Below are positions 34,780 to 44,700 of a stretch of DNA of 64,000 nt, piece after piece. Where the stretch lies: positions 496,001 through 560,000 of the forward strand of contig NZ_VFWX01000001.1 of the NCBI RefSeq assembly GCF_006442965.1. Reading direction: 5' to 3'. The notes below the pieces were generated by a model that made no database searches, was not told where the DNA came from, and worked only from the letters and a program-made list of their open reading frames with translations. This DNA is from Mesorhizobium sp. CU3. Its GTDB lineage: Bacteria > Pseudomonadota > Alphaproteobacteria > Rhizobiales > Rhizobiaceae. Numbering within the stretch: position 1 is the stretch's first letter; each line of letters opens with the position of its first letter. The position numbers and the translations under genes are program-made.

Positions 34780-35730
34780 TCAGCGTCGCCCCAGAGCCGA
34801 GGAGCGCAGATTGTCGAGCAGCACGGCCAGAAGCAGGATCACGCCGCGCACGATGTATTGGTAGAAGGCCGGGATGTTGAGGAGATTCATGGCGTTCTCG
34901 GCGATGCCCATGATCAGCACGCCGACGATGACGCCGGACATCGTCGCCCTGCCACCGGCCAGCGAGACGCCGCCGAGCACGCAGGCCGATATGACCGAGA
35001 GCTCCAGCCCGACCGCGGCGTTGGGCTGGCCCGACGTGATGCGCGAGGCCAGCAGGATGCCGGCGATGCCGCAGACGACGCCCTGCAGCGTAAAAATCCA
35101 GATGCGCGTCCGGTCGACATTGACGCCGGCAAGGCGCGAAGCTTCCGGATTGCCGCCGATGGCCAGCGTGTTCTTGCCGAAGACCGTGCTGTTGAGCACA
35201 AAGCCGAAAATGGCGAAGAGCACCGCCAGCACCCAGATCGGAGTCGGTATGCCGAGCAGCTTCGACAGAGCGAGCTGGTAGAAATCCGGGCTGTTGATGC
35301 CGACGGCCCGGCCGTCCGACGAGATCAGCGCGAAGCCGCGCACGATCTGCATGGTGGCCAAGGTGGTGATCAGCGCGTTGATGCGGAACTTGGCGATGAC
35401 GACGCCATTGACCCAGCCGACGACGGCGCCGCAGGCGATCGCGGCGATCAAGCCGAGCAGGATCGAGCCGGTGGTGTTCGAGGCCATCACCGCGACCATG
35501 CCGGCAAAGGCGACGATGGAGCCGACCGAGAGATCGAAGTCGCGCGCGGCGAGGCAGAACATCATGGTGCAGGCGACGATGCCGACGGTGACCACGGATT
35601 GCAGGAGACCCAGCATGTTGCGGTCGGTGAGGAAGTTCGGCACCAGGAGCGACACCAGCGCGAAGGCGACGATGAAGATGACGACCAGGCCTTGTTCGCC
35701 GAGCAGGATTTTCTTCAGCTGATCGGTCAT
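34780..35730 (-). CDS. araH: AraH-type sugar ABC transporter permease
   Basis: The 316-residue membrane protein aligns closely by memory with E. coli AraH: FCLAARDFDLSVGSIVAF, INALITTLATMQIVRGFA, NTLAIGGNPEASRLAGV and AENAMNLLNIPAFYQYIVRG are near identical to that protein. It forms the channel of a high-affinity L-arabinose/D-galactose importer. It lies nine bases after the ATPase stop. The symbol reflects family, not proven substrate; D-galactose or D-fucose could also be carried. Confidence 0.88.
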   Translation of the reverse strand: MTDQLKKILLGEQGLVVIFIVAFALVSLLVPNFLTDRNMLGLLQSVVTVGIVACTMMFCLAARDFDLSVGSIVAFAGMVAVMASNTTGSILLGLIAAIACGAVVGWVNGVVIAKFRINALITTLATMQIVRGFALISSDGRAVGINSPDFYQLALSKLLGIPTPIWVLAVLFAIFGFVLNSTVFGKNTLAIGGNPEASRLAGVNVDRTRIWIFTLQGVVCGIAGILLASRITSGQPNAAVGLELSVISACVLGGVSLAGGRATMSGVIVGVLIMGIAENAMNLLNIPAFYQYIVRGVILLLAVLLDNLRSSALGRR

Positions 35731-35739
35731 TAAAAATCC

Positions 35740-37251
35740 TCAGGATGCGATCGCGTCGGGGGTTTTCTTGTCCGGCAAAGCGGCGGCCAGAATCGCCCTT
35801 TCAGCGAACTGATCGCGCTTGAGCTCGGCGCTGATGCGACCGCCGCACATGACCAGGATGCGGTCGCAGATGCCCATCACTTCCGGCAGTTCGGAGGAGA
35901 CGACGACGATCGCCATACCGTCCTCGGCAAGCTGGTAGAGCAGTTCGTAGATCTCGGACTTGGCGCCGACATCGATGCCGCGCGTCGGTTCGTCGACGAT
36001 CAGCACGCGCACGCCCTGCTCCGACAGCCAGCGGCCGAGGATGACCTTCTGCTGGTTGCCGCCGGAGAGATTGACGATGTCCTGCTTGCGCGACGGCGTG
36101 CGCACCTTGAGCTTGTTGATGAAGGTTTCCGCAGTGGCGACCTCGCTGGCACGGTTGAGGACGCCGAAGCGCGTATGGTGGCGCCTGGACGAGATGTTGA
36201 TGTTTTCCTCGATCGAGCGGCCTTGGATGATGCCGTCATGCTTACGGTCTTCCGAGCAGAGCACGATGCCGGCGCGGATCGCATCGTGCGGGCTGGCGGC
36301 GGCAACCGGCTTGCCGTCAACTGTGATCGTGCCGCTTGAACGCGGGTCCGCGCCGAAGACCAGCCGCATCAATTCCGAGCGCCCCGCGCCGATCAGGCCG
36401 AAGAAGCCGACGATCTCGCCGGCACGGGCTTCGAAGCTGGCCGGTATGCGCAGCCTGGCGCCGCTCAGGTCATCGACCTTCAGCCTAATGTCGCCAGCCT
36501 TGCGCGGGCGAAAACCCCAAATGTCGGAAATCTCGCGGCCGACCATTTCGGCGACGACCTGATCGCGTGTCACGCCTTTAAGCGATGCGTGATGCGCGGC
36601 GAGCTTGCCGTCGCGCAGCACGGTCAGGCTGTCGCAAAGCCGGAATACTTCGTCGAGGCGATGCGAGACATAGAGGATGACCTTGCCCTCGCCGCGCAGC
36701 CGGTCGATCAGTGCGAACAGGATCTCGCTTTCGCGCGAGGACAGCGACGAGGTCGGCTCGTCGAGCGCAATGACGCGGGCGTCGAGCATCACCGCCTTGG
36801 CGATCTCGACCATCTGGCGTTCGCCGATCGACAAAGTCTTGATCTTGCGGCGCATGTCGATGTCGATGCCGGCCGATTTCAGCTTGGCGCCGACATCGTC
36901 GAGCATGCGGCGCCGGGCGATGACGCCCCCGCTCGCCGGAAAGCGGCCGAGGCTGAGATTCTCAGCGACGGTCAGCTCGGGCACCAGTTGCAGTTCCTGA
37001 TGGATGACGATGACGCCATTGTCGAAGGCGTCCCTGGTCGAGGCATAGGCCTGGGCCTTGCCGTCGATGCTGATCTCGCCGGCATCGGCATGCTGATCGC
37101 CGCAGAGGATCTTGATCAGCGTCGATTTGCCGGCGCCATTCTCGCCCATCAGCCCGTGCACGGCGCCCTTTTCGACGCCGAACGACACATCCGACAGCGC
37201 TTTGACGCCCGGATAGGTCTTGGTGATGCTGGAGAATTCGAGAAAGGACAC
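35740..37251 (-). CDS. araG: AraG-type sugar ABC transporter ATPase (two nucleotide-binding domains)
   Basis: The 503-residue product matches E. coli AraG in length and layout. The first domain has Walker [10 protein letters not shown] at 36-44, signature LSIGERQMVEIAKA and Walker B VIALDEPTSSLS. The second has a degenerate Walker A (GLIGAGRSE), signature [15 protein letters not shown] and Walker B VLIVDEPTRGID. The GTG start at 37251 has AAGGA seven bases upstream. It lies between the binding-protein and permease genes; a hairpin precedes it. Confidence 0.88.
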   Translation of the reverse strand: MSFLEFSSITKTYPGVKALSDVSFGVEKGAVHGLMGENGAGKSTLIKILCGDQHADAGEISIDGKAQAYASTRDAFDNGVIVIHQELQLVPELTVAENLSLGRFPASGGVIARRRMLDDVGAKLKSAGIDIDMRRKIKTLSIGERQMVEIAKAVMLDARVIALDEPTSSLSSRESEILFALIDRLRGEGKVILYVSHRLDEVFRLCDSLTVLRDGKLAAHHASLKGVTRDQVVAEMVGREISDIWGFRPRKAGDIRLKVDDLSGARLRIPASFEARAGEIVGFFGLIGAGRSELMRLVFGADPRSSGTITVDGKPVAAASPHDAIRAGIVLCSEDRKHDGIIQGRSIEENINISSRRHHTRFGVLNRASEVATAETFINKLKVRTPSRKQDIVNLSGGNQQKVILGRWLSEQGVRVLIVDEPTRGIDVGAKSEIYELLYQLAEDGMAIVVVSSELPEVMGICDRILVMCGGRISAELKRDQFAERAILAAALPDKKTPDAIAS

Positions 37252-37275
37252 GCTCTGATCCTTCTGTGCAACGCC

Positions 37276-37307
37276 AAACAGGCGGCGGCTCAAGCCACCG
37301 CCTGTTT
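37276..37307 (-). terminator. Hairpin downstream of the AraF-type binding-protein gene
   Basis: AAACAGGCGG and CCGCCTGTTT form a 10-bp stem extended by GGC/GCC after one mismatch, with loop TCAA. It begins 12 bases after the binding-protein stop and precedes the AraG start. On the minus strand no U-run follows the stem. Confidence 0.6.
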
Positions 37308-37319
37308 CTACAGGGAGGA

Positions 37320-38312
37320 TTACTCGATGCCGAGGTCCTTGCGCACCTTCTCGTAGTCGTCGCGCTTGGCCAGCGCGCCGGCGGTCAGCGTCAGCTTGGC
37401 CGGCTCCTTGTTGTTGGCGATCCAATCATACATGTCGAGCGCCGTCTCGTAGCCGTGACGCTTCGGCGAGATGATGACGGTACCGACGAAGCCGGTGGCG
37501 GCCGGTTTCTTGAACTCGTTGATGGCCGATTCCGCGCCGCCGATGCCGACGCCGATTATGCCGTCGGCCGGAATGCCGACGCTTTCGGCAGCGCGCACGG
37601 CGCCGAGCACGGCCTCATCGTTGAGGCCGAAGGAGACCCACTTCTTGATGTCGGCATGGGCGTTGAGGACCACAGTGGCGGCATTGAGCGCGGCTTCGGT
37701 ATCAGTCTTGGCCTGCGGAGCGTCGAAGATGTTCTCGGCCTTGAAGCCGTTGGCCTTCAGCACCGAGATCGCGCCCTCGACACGATCGACGGCAGTCGGC
37801 AGCTGGTCGTAGGAGACGCGGATGGCGCCGACCTCGTCCGCCTTCCAGCCGCGCGCCTTCATCTCGTCGACGATCGCCTGGCCGACAGCCTCGCCGATCT
37901 TGGTGGCGGAGATGCCCATATGCGGCACGTCTTCCAGCGGCTTGCCGTCGGCGCCCACAAGGCGATCATCGACGGTCATCAGCTTCAGATTGTTGGCGGC
38001 GGCCTTTGCGACGATGCCGGGGCCGAGCTTCACGTCCGGCGTGCAGACGACGAAGCCTTGCGCTCCTTGCGCGCCGAGATTGTCGATCGCCGACATCAGC
38101 TTCTCGCCGTCCTCGGCGCCGATCTTGACCAGCGTAAAGCCTTTTTCCCTGGCGGCCTGGTCGGCGAATTTCCATTCGTCCTGGAACCAGGGCTCTTCCG
38201 GCTGCTTCACGATGAAGCCGATCTTGGTGTCCTGAGCATAGGCCGAAGCGATCGTGGTGACCGACAGAACGGCGAGAGCGCCCGCGACGAGCGCGGTCTT
38301 CAAAAGTCGCAT
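37320..38312 (-). CDS. araF: AraF-type periplasmic sugar-binding protein
   Basis: The 330-residue product has a signal peptide (residues 1-26) and then KIGFIVKQPEEPWFQDEWKF, which matches the mature N-terminus of E. coli AraF almost residue for residue, including the sugar-stacking Trp. GFVVCTPDVKLGP, VDDRLVGADGKP and FGLNDEAVLGAVRA also match. AraF binds L-arabinose and, more weakly, D-galactose and D-fucose. The ATG at 38312 has GGGAGGT six bases upstream. It is the first gene of the operon; the promoter region holds a long palindrome. The D-galactonate dehydratase divergent from it suggests D-galactose as a main ligand. Confidence 0.88.
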   Translation of the reverse strand: MRLLKTALVAGALAVLSVTTIASAYAQDTKIGFIVKQPEEPWFQDEWKFADQAAREKGFTLVKIGAEDGEKLMSAIDNLGAQGAQGFVVCTPDVKLGPGIVAKAAANNLKLMTVDDRLVGADGKPLEDVPHMGISATKIGEAVGQAIVDEMKARGWKADEVGAIRVSYDQLPTAVDRVEGAISVLKANGFKAENIFDAPQAKTDTEAALNAATVVLNAHADIKKWVSFGLNDEAVLGAVRAAESVGIPADGIIGVGIGGAESAINEFKKPAATGFVGTVIISPKRHGYETALDMYDWIANNKEPAKLTLTAGALAKRDDYEKVRKDLGIE

Positions 38313-38370
38313 GATTACCTCCCAGCAAACGGCCGGGCGATCGGCCCGGATGCAGGAGTCTCTAATTCTT

Positions 38371-38405
38371 TTTATCATACCCGTCAATTGATCTGGTATG
38401 ATAAA
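38371..38405. promoter_or_regulatory. Palindromic operator candidate between the AraF-type operon and the FadR-type gene
   Basis: TTTATCATACC (38371-38381) and GGTATGATAAA (38395-38405) are perfect 11-base inverted arms around a 13-base spacer with CAATTG inside. It lies about 60 bases upstream of the binding-protein start and is the best site for the FadR-type regulator encoded on the other side. Confidence 0.6.
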
Positions 38406-38456
38406 TGAGATAGATAGTCCGATAAGTGATCGCTGGCGCAAATCACTCGCATCCGC

Positions 38457-38561
38457 TAAAGCGCGTCGCGTTGAAACGGATTCAGGCGACGCGCTTAGGT
38501 CCTTGTTTTTTTGCATGTCGTTCTCCCAAAACCGAGGTCACTTTTGGGCGACATGCATTAA
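38457..38561. repeat. Rhizobial-type intergenic repeat with two hairpins
   Basis: AAGCGCGTCGC (38459-38469) pairs with GCGACGCGCTT (38486-38496). A second stem pairs GCATGTCG (38513) with CGACATGC (38549), enclosing CCCAAAA and TTTTGGG. The element fills most of the leader between the operator and the FadR-type start. The layout is remembered as widespread in Mesorhizobium. Confidence 0.6.
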
Positions 38562-38617
38562 GGCCGGACCAGTTGCGCGCAAGCATAAGGGTTCGCTGCC
38601 TTGGAGGAGGGGCTGAG

Positions 38618-39376
38618 GTGACCGAGACACCGAAGAAGGCTGACGAAGAGATCGAAGCGCCCGAGACCACGCGGCGCCCGCGCGTCATGCCCGATGTGAC
38701 CAAGGCGATCGCTTCCGACATCTTTTCCGGCCGCTATCCGGCCGGATCGTCGCTGCCGACCGAGAACGACCTCGGCGTCGAATATGGCGTCAGCCGCACC
38801 GTCATCCGCGAGGCGCTGAAGGTGCTGGCGGCCAAGGGACTGGTGCTGTCCAGGCCGCGCGTCGGCACCGTGGTGTGCGACCAGGACAATTGGAACATCA
38901 TCGACCCGCAGGTGCTTGCCTGGCATGCGCCGCACGCGCTGGACGACAAGCTGTTCGACGCCATCCTCGAAACCCGGCGCGCCATCGAGCCGCTGGTCGC
39001 GGAGCTCGCCGCAACGCGTGCGACGCTCAAGGAGATCGCCGACCTCGAAGCGGCGTGGCAAGGCATGGCCGGTGCCGGCGAGGACCTGACGCAGTTCTCG
39101 CGCTCCGACATCGTCTTCCACCAGATCGTCTATGGCGCCAGCCACAATCCGATCTTCCGCCAGATCGGCAAGCTGATCGACACGGCGCTGCTGTTTTCGC
39201 TGGAGGCCACGGCGACAATCTCGCCGGTCAGGCGCAAGGAAGCGGCGGCGGCGCATGGCGAGGTGGTCGAAGCGCTGCGCATGCGCGACGCCGTCGCGGC
39301 GCGCGATGCGACGAACCGGATACTCGACCTCGCGGCGCGCGACCTGGCCAGCGCCAAGAAACTGAAGAACAACTGA
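38618..39376 (+). CDS. GntR-family (FadR subfamily) regulator, DgoR-like
   Basis: The 252-residue product has a winged helix-turn-helix (LPTENDLGVEYGVSRTVIRE) and an FCD domain (ILETRRAIEPLVAELAA, DIVFHQIVYGASHNPIFRQ, EAAAAHGEVVEALRMRD). The GTG start at 38618 is preceded by GGAGGAGG seven bases away, which excludes the long upstream frame through the repeat. It is followed after 12 bases by D-galactonate dehydratase and faces the AraFGH-type operon, so it probably senses galactonate or a derivative and represses both, as DgoR does in E. coli. Confidence 0.83.
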   Translation: MTETPKKADEEIEAPETTRRPRVMPDVTKAIASDIFSGRYPAGSSLPTENDLGVEYGVSRTVIREALKVLAAKGLVLSRPRVGTVVCDQDNWNIIDPQVLAWHAPHALDDKLFDAILETRRAIEPLVAELAATRATLKEIADLEAAWQGMAGAGEDLTQFSRSDIVFHQIVYGASHNPIFRQIGKLIDTALLFSLEATATISPVRRKEAAAAHGEVVEALRMRDAVAARDATNRILDLAARDLASAKKLKNN

Positions 39377-39388
39377 GTTGTCGCCCGC

Positions 39389-40537
<1,149 letters not shown>

Positions 40538-40564
40538 GCCGGCGAATTTTTGCGGCGCTATAGT

Positions 40565-41224
40565 CTATAGGGCCACCGCTGCGGGGGAGACGGCGGCAAG
40601 GCCGGCTTCGGTCAGCGCATAGATGCCGCGCTCGGCGCGGGCGAACCAGCCATAGTAATTGTTCTGCAGGATGCTCGCCGCGCGTGGCGAAAGCTCCTTG
40701 AGATCGCGCGGCCGCTTCGGCCCGTCGGCCATGGCTGTGGCGCAGGCCAGCGCCTCCTGCCGGTAAGCGGTCATGATCGGCTTCTTGCGCGTGCTGCCAC
40801 CGATCGACGGGTCCCCTTTGCGGCGGTGGTGCTCCTCGACCAGGCGCGAACGCCGCCGCGGATCGCGGCGCGGCGGCAAGGCGGCCGGGCTGAGCAGCAG
40901 CTCGACCTCACCCTTCTTGCCGACACCCAGCAGGCCGAAGCCGAGGCGGCGGCAAAGCGCACGAAAACGGCGGTCATGCTCGCGGCCTTTTCCCCGCGCC
41001 GACATCAACGCGGCGAGCCAGACCTCGTCGCAGGCGGCGGCGCGATCGACAGCCTGCAGGACGAGCTCGAGATTGAACTGCAATTTCAGCTCGCAAATGA
41101 CGACAACCGGCGGCTCGCCGTCGCGCAGGCCGACAACATCGCAGCCGCCGATCTCGCCCTTGACGGCGAAATCCATGCTCTCGAGGAACCGCTTCACCGG
41201 TTCGTAGAGGGAGGTTTCCTGCAT
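40565..41224 (-). CDS. DUF2161 protein with PD-(D/E)XK nuclease-like fold
   Basis: The 219-residue product begins with QETSLYEPVKRFLE and has a restriction-endonuclease-like core: Asp29 in EIGGCDVVG and Glu45-x-Lys47 in VVICELKLQF. The C-terminal 70 residues (TAYRQEALACA, ASILQNNYYGWFARAERGIYALT) look like a winged-helix region. This matches DUF2161, annotated as a putative PD-(D/E)XK phosphodiesterase. No role is established. ATG 41224 begins at the conserved N-terminus. It converges with D-galactonate dehydratase, 27 bases away, and shows no operon partner. Confidence 0.7.
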   Translation of the reverse strand: MQETSLYEPVKRFLESMDFAVKGEIGGCDVVGLRDGEPPVVVICELKLQFNLELVLQAVDRAAACDEVWLAALMSARGKGREHDRRFRALCRRLGFGLLGVGKKGEVELLLSPAALPPRRDPRRRSRLVEEHHRRKGDPSIGGSTRKKPIMTAYRQEALACATAMADGPKRPRDLKELSPRAASILQNNYYGWFARAERGIYALTEAGLAAVSPAAVAL

Positions 41225-41557
41225 GAGGAAGGCATAGCCGATTCGGAGACGGCCGGCCCATCCCAACAATCCAGGTGGGATCTGCCCGGGCTATTTCCGC
41301 TTGCGCAGCGACGCCTGGTAGACCTGCAGCGACAGAAGGCGGCCGGTCGGAATCGAAGGCTCCGTCATGGGTCAAGCGCATTCGAATCTGATTGAGATAT
41401 TGCCGGCGAATCCGTAAGGTTTCGCCGACACAGGCCTTTCCACGCAATCGGGCATAGTCGTAGGCTTTAGATTGAACGAGGCCGCGAAAAGCCGGCGAAA
41501 GACTAAGTCGAGTCGATCCTGAGCGGCCAATGGATTTGCCGGGGGGCAAAACGTCCG
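41225..41557. other. Intergenic region without a recognised gene
   Basis: These 333 bases separate the divergent DUF2161 and ATP-grasp genes and should hold both promoters. No open frame with coding character, strong palindrome or RNA gene was recognised. GGGGGG lies 13 bases before the ATP-grasp start, a poor ribosome-binding distance. Confidence 0.5.
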
Positions 41558-42640
41558 ATGACAGCCAAGGCCGGCATTACAGCGCGTCAGCGAGCGGTGC
41601 TGGCACTTGCCCGCGTTTTCCTGACGGCCCGCCACCCGATGCTCGTTATCCGGTTCTTCAGGCGGCTCGGCTACCTGCCCGACCCGGCGGCGCCGACGCG
41701 CTACCACGAGCGAATGCTGTGGCGCAAAATCGTCGATCACAACCCGCTGTTCGTGACGCTCTCGGACAAGCTTGCCGCCAAGGACTACATCCGCGATGTC
41801 TGCCCGGAGGTGGGCTCGGCGCGGACGCTCTGGTCCGGCCGCGATCCCGACGACATCCCGCAGGATCTGCTGAACGGCAATGTGGTGGTGAAGACCAATC
41901 ACGGCTGCGACATGAACATCTTCGTCGCCGGCGGGCAGCCCGGCCGTGACGCGATCGTACGCAAGACGAAGCGATGGCTGAAGCGGCGCTTCGGCACGCG
42001 CTACGGCGAATGGGCCTATTGGCTGATCGAGCGCAAGGTCTTTGTCGAGGAGATGCTGCCGCTCAGCGGCGGCAGGATCGCCACGGAGATCAAGGTGCAG
42101 GTCTGCAGCGGCGTGGTCTGCCATGTGCGCGCGGAGGACAAGAAGGCGCTACGCTCACGCCTGTTCGACCCGCAGGGCAATCCGCTGCCGGGACGCGACC
42201 TCGACTATCCGCGCGAAGACCAGGCATTGGAGGTCACTCCGCGCCTGACAGAGTACATCCGTCGAGCAGCCGAGATCGCGCCGCGTATCGCCGGCGATCT
42301 CGACTATGCCCGCATCGATTTCCTGGTGACCGACGAACAACTCTATGCCGGCGAGATCACTGTCTATACGGCGGCCGGCTATGCGGTGTGGAGCAACCCG
42401 GTGATCATGGCCGATATCGAGCGGCGTTGGCGGCTCGATCAGTCGCATTATCTTAAGAGCCCGCACCGGGGCATCGCGCGTGTCTATGCCGACGCGCTAC
42501 GCGCCAAATTGAAGAGTGATGCGCAAATCGCCGATGCGATGGGCCAAACGACGCTTCGGCCAGACGAGACGCCGACCGCAGCCTTGGACACTCTTTCCCG
42601 AACAATATCCTATCTCAGCACATCAGATCAGCCGCGATAG
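41558..42640 (+). CDS. TupA-like ATP-grasp protein
   Basis: The 360-residue product matches the TupA-like ATP-grasp family linked to polysaccharide synthesis (named after the teichuronopeptide gene tupA). Visible features are YHERMLWRKIVDHNPLF, LSDKLAAKDYI, VVVKTNHGCDMN at 110-120, and the ATP-grasp metal-binding segment LDYARIDFLVTDEQLYAGEIT. Such enzymes join a carboxylate, often an amino acid, to an amine or sugar with ATP. No other glycan gene is next to it; the glycosyltransferase island lies 32 kb away. Its last 13 bases overlap the convergent L-fuconate dehydratase gene. Confidence 0.78.
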   Translation: MTAKAGITARQRAVLALARVFLTARHPMLVIRFFRRLGYLPDPAAPTRYHERMLWRKIVDHNPLFVTLSDKLAAKDYIRDVCPEVGSARTLWSGRDPDDIPQDLLNGNVVVKTNHGCDMNIFVAGGQPGRDAIVRKTKRWLKRRFGTRYGEWAYWLIERKVFVEEMLPLSGGRIATEIKVQVCSGVVCHVRAEDKKALRSRLFDPQGNPLPGRDLDYPREDQALEVTPRLTEYIRRAAEIAPRIAGDLDYARIDFLVTDEQLYAGEITVYTAAGYAVWSNPVIMADIERRWRLDQSHYLKSPHRGIARVYADALRAKLKSDAQIADAMGQTTLRPDETPTAALDTLSRTISYLSTSDQPR

Positions 42641-43905
42641 AGGTAGTCCTCGATCGACTGAGCCTTCATCTCGATCGAGAAGCCGGGTGCTGCCGGCGGC
42701 ATGTAGGCTGCTTCGCTTATTACGCAGGGCTCCAGAAAATGCTCGTGCAGGTGATCGACATATTCGACGACGCGGCCGTCCTTGGTGCCTGAGACCGCGA
42801 CATAGTCGATCATCGACAAATGCTGGACATATTCGCACAGGCCGACGCCGCCGGCATGCGGCCAGACCGGCAGGCCGAATTTGGCGGCGATCAAGAGCAC
42901 CGCCAGCACCTCGTTCAGCCCGCCCATGCGGCAGGAATCGATCTGCACGACGTCGATGGCGCCGCCAGCGATGAACTGCTTGAACATGATGCGGTTCTGG
43001 CACATCTCGCCGGTGGCGACCTTGATCGGCGCCACCGCCTTGCGGATTTTTGTGTGGCCGGCGACATCGTCGGGGCTGGTCGGCTCCTCGATGAAGAACG
43101 GCTTGGCGAAGGCGAGGTCCTTCAGCCAGTCGATCGCCTGGTCGACCTCCCAGACCTGGTTGGCGTCGATCATCAGGTAGCGGTCCGGGCCGATCACCTC
43201 GCGGGCGATCCGCAAACGGCGGATGTCGTCGGCCCGGTCGCGCCCGACCTTCAGCTTGATGTGGTTGAAGCCATCGTCGACCGCTTCCTGGCAAAGGCGC
43301 CTCAGCTTGTCGTCGGGGTAGCCGAGCCAACCGGCCGACGTTGTGTAGCAGGCATAGCCCTCGCGCTCGAGCGCGGCGATACGCTCGGCCCTGCCTGCTT
43401 CGGCCTTTTTCAGGATCGCCAGCGCCTCGGCCGGGGTGATGGCATCGGTGAGGTAGCGGAAGTCGACGATCCTGACGATCTCTTCCGGGCTCATCTCGGC
43501 TACAAGGCGCCAGACCGGCTTGCCGGCTTCCTTTGCCCACAGATCCCAGACCGCATTGACCACCGCGCCGACCGCAAGATGCATGGCGCCCTTGTCCGGC
43601 CCGATCCAGCGCAACTGGCTGTCGCCGGTCATGTGACGCCAGAAGCGGCCGGGATCCTGTTTGACCCAGTCGAGATCCAGCCCGACGACGAGATGGCGCA
43701 GCGCCTCGATCGCCGCGCAGCAGATCTCGTTGCCGCGGCCGATGGTAAAGGTGAGGCCATGACCTTTCAGCGACGGCACATCGGTGTCGAGGGTGACATA
43801 GGCGGCGGAATAATCCGGGTCCGGATTCATCGCGTCCGAGCCGTCGAGACTTTGCGACGTCGGGAAGCGCAAATCGAAGGTTCTGAGGTCCGTGATCTTG
43901 GTCAT
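42628..43905 (-). CDS. fucD: L-fuconate dehydratase
   Basis: The 425-residue enolase-superfamily enzyme matches Xanthomonas L-fuconate dehydratase by memory along its length: RFPTSQSLDGSDAMNPDPD, TFTIGRGNEICCAAIEAL, TTSAGWLGYPDDKLR. Catalytic Lys217 and Lys219, metal ligands Asp247, Glu273 and Glu300, and His350 each lie one position before the known residues of that enzyme. It converts L-fuconate to 2-keto-3-deoxy-L-fuconate. It is the last gene of the ten-gene operon and overlaps the convergent ATP-grasp gene by 13 bases. Confidence 0.92.
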   Translation of the reverse strand: MTKITDLRTFDLRFPTSQSLDGSDAMNPDPDYSAAYVTLDTDVPSLKGHGLTFTIGRGNEICCAAIEALRHLVVGLDLDWVKQDPGRFWRHMTGDSQLRWIGPDKGAMHLAVGAVVNAVWDLWAKEAGKPVWRLVAEMSPEEIVRIVDFRYLTDAITPAEALAILKKAEAGRAERIAALEREGYACYTTSAGWLGYPDDKLRRLCQEAVDDGFNHIKLKVGRDRADDIRRLRIAREVIGPDRYLMIDANQVWEVDQAIDWLKDLAFAKPFFIEEPTSPDDVAGHTKIRKAVAPIKVATGEMCQNRIMFKQFIAGGAIDVVQIDSCRMGGLNEVLAVLLIAAKFGLPVWPHAGGVGLCEYVQHLSMIDYVAVSGTKDGRVVEYVDHLHEHFLEPCVISEAAYMPPAAPGFSIEMKAQSIEDYLYRG

Positions 43906-43950
43906 TCTTTGCCTCGTAACTGGATTGCTGCCCGCCCTATCGTAACGGCC

Positions 43951-44682
43951 TCAGATCGACCAGCCGCCGTCGATGTTGTAAGCCTGCCCTGTCGTGTAGG
44001 TGGCGCCAGCCAGGTAGACCGCGAGATCGGCGATCTCCTCGGCCGTGCCCAGCCTGCCCATAGGCTGGCGGGCGATGAAAGCGGCGCGGGCGGTCTCATA
44101 GTCGCCCTGCGCGCGCATGCGGCTTTCCAGCGACGGGCTTTCCACCGTGCCGGGGCAGATGGCGTTGCAGCGTATGCCTTTGGCGACATAGTCGGCGGCG
44201 ATCGATTTGGTCAGGCCGATGACCGCCGCCTTGGTGACGCCGTAAGCAAAGCGGTTCGGCACGCCCTTGGGCGCGCCGGCCACCGAGGACATGTTGATGA
44301 TCGAGCCGTCGCCGCGCTCCAGCATCCCGGGCAGCACGGCGCGGATGGTGCGGATCATGGCCCGCACGTTGAGATTGATGGCGAAGTCGAGGTCTTCGTC
44401 CTTCATCTCCAGGATGGAACCCGCATGGACGAAACCGGCACAGTTGAACAGGACGTCCACGCGGCCGATCTCGGCGAAACCGGCCTTCACCGCTTCGTCG
44501 TTCAGCACGTCGAGTTTTCGCGTCGTGATGCCGGGCGTCTTGCCGAGTTCGGCCAGGGCCGCCTCGTTGACGTCGGTGGCATGGACGGTGGCGCCGGCCC
44601 TGGCGAAAGCCAAAGCGCTGGCCCGACCGATGCCTTGCGCGGCCGCCGTGACGACCACGACCTTGCCTGTGATGTCCGACAT
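43951..44682 (-). CDS. SDR-family 2-keto-3-deoxy-L-fuconate dehydrogenase candidate
   Basis: The 243-residue short-chain dehydrogenase has a cofactor loop TAAAQGIGRA, Asp37 in ATDVNE (NAD preference), and catalytic Ser133, Tyr147 and Lys151 (AYGVTKAA). It resembles the 2-keto-3-deoxy-L-fuconate 4-dehydrogenase of Xanthomonas and the related DHRS6-type enzymes. Placed directly upstream of L-fuconate dehydratase, it would oxidise the dehydratase product to 2,4-diketo-3-deoxy-L-fuconate. L-fucose 1-dehydrogenase is the alternative. The hydrolase expected to finish the route is not visible here. Confidence 0.82.
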   Translation of the reverse strand: MSDITGKVVVVTAAAQGIGRASALAFARAGATVHATDVNEAALAELGKTPGITTRKLDVLNDEAVKAGFAEIGRVDVLFNCAGFVHAGSILEMKDEDLDFAINLNVRAMIRTIRAVLPGMLERGDGSIINMSSVAGAPKGVPNRFAYGVTKAAVIGLTKSIAADYVAKGIRCNAICPGTVESPSLESRMRAQGDYETARAAFIARQPMGRLGTAEEIADLAVYLAGATYTTGQAYNIDGGWSI

Positions 44683-44700
44683 GTTTTTGTCTCCTTAGTT

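Noticed and set aside
38426..38617. N-terminal extension of the FadR-type regulator
   Set aside because: It reads through the intergenic repeat, while GTG 38618 has a strong ribosome-binding site.
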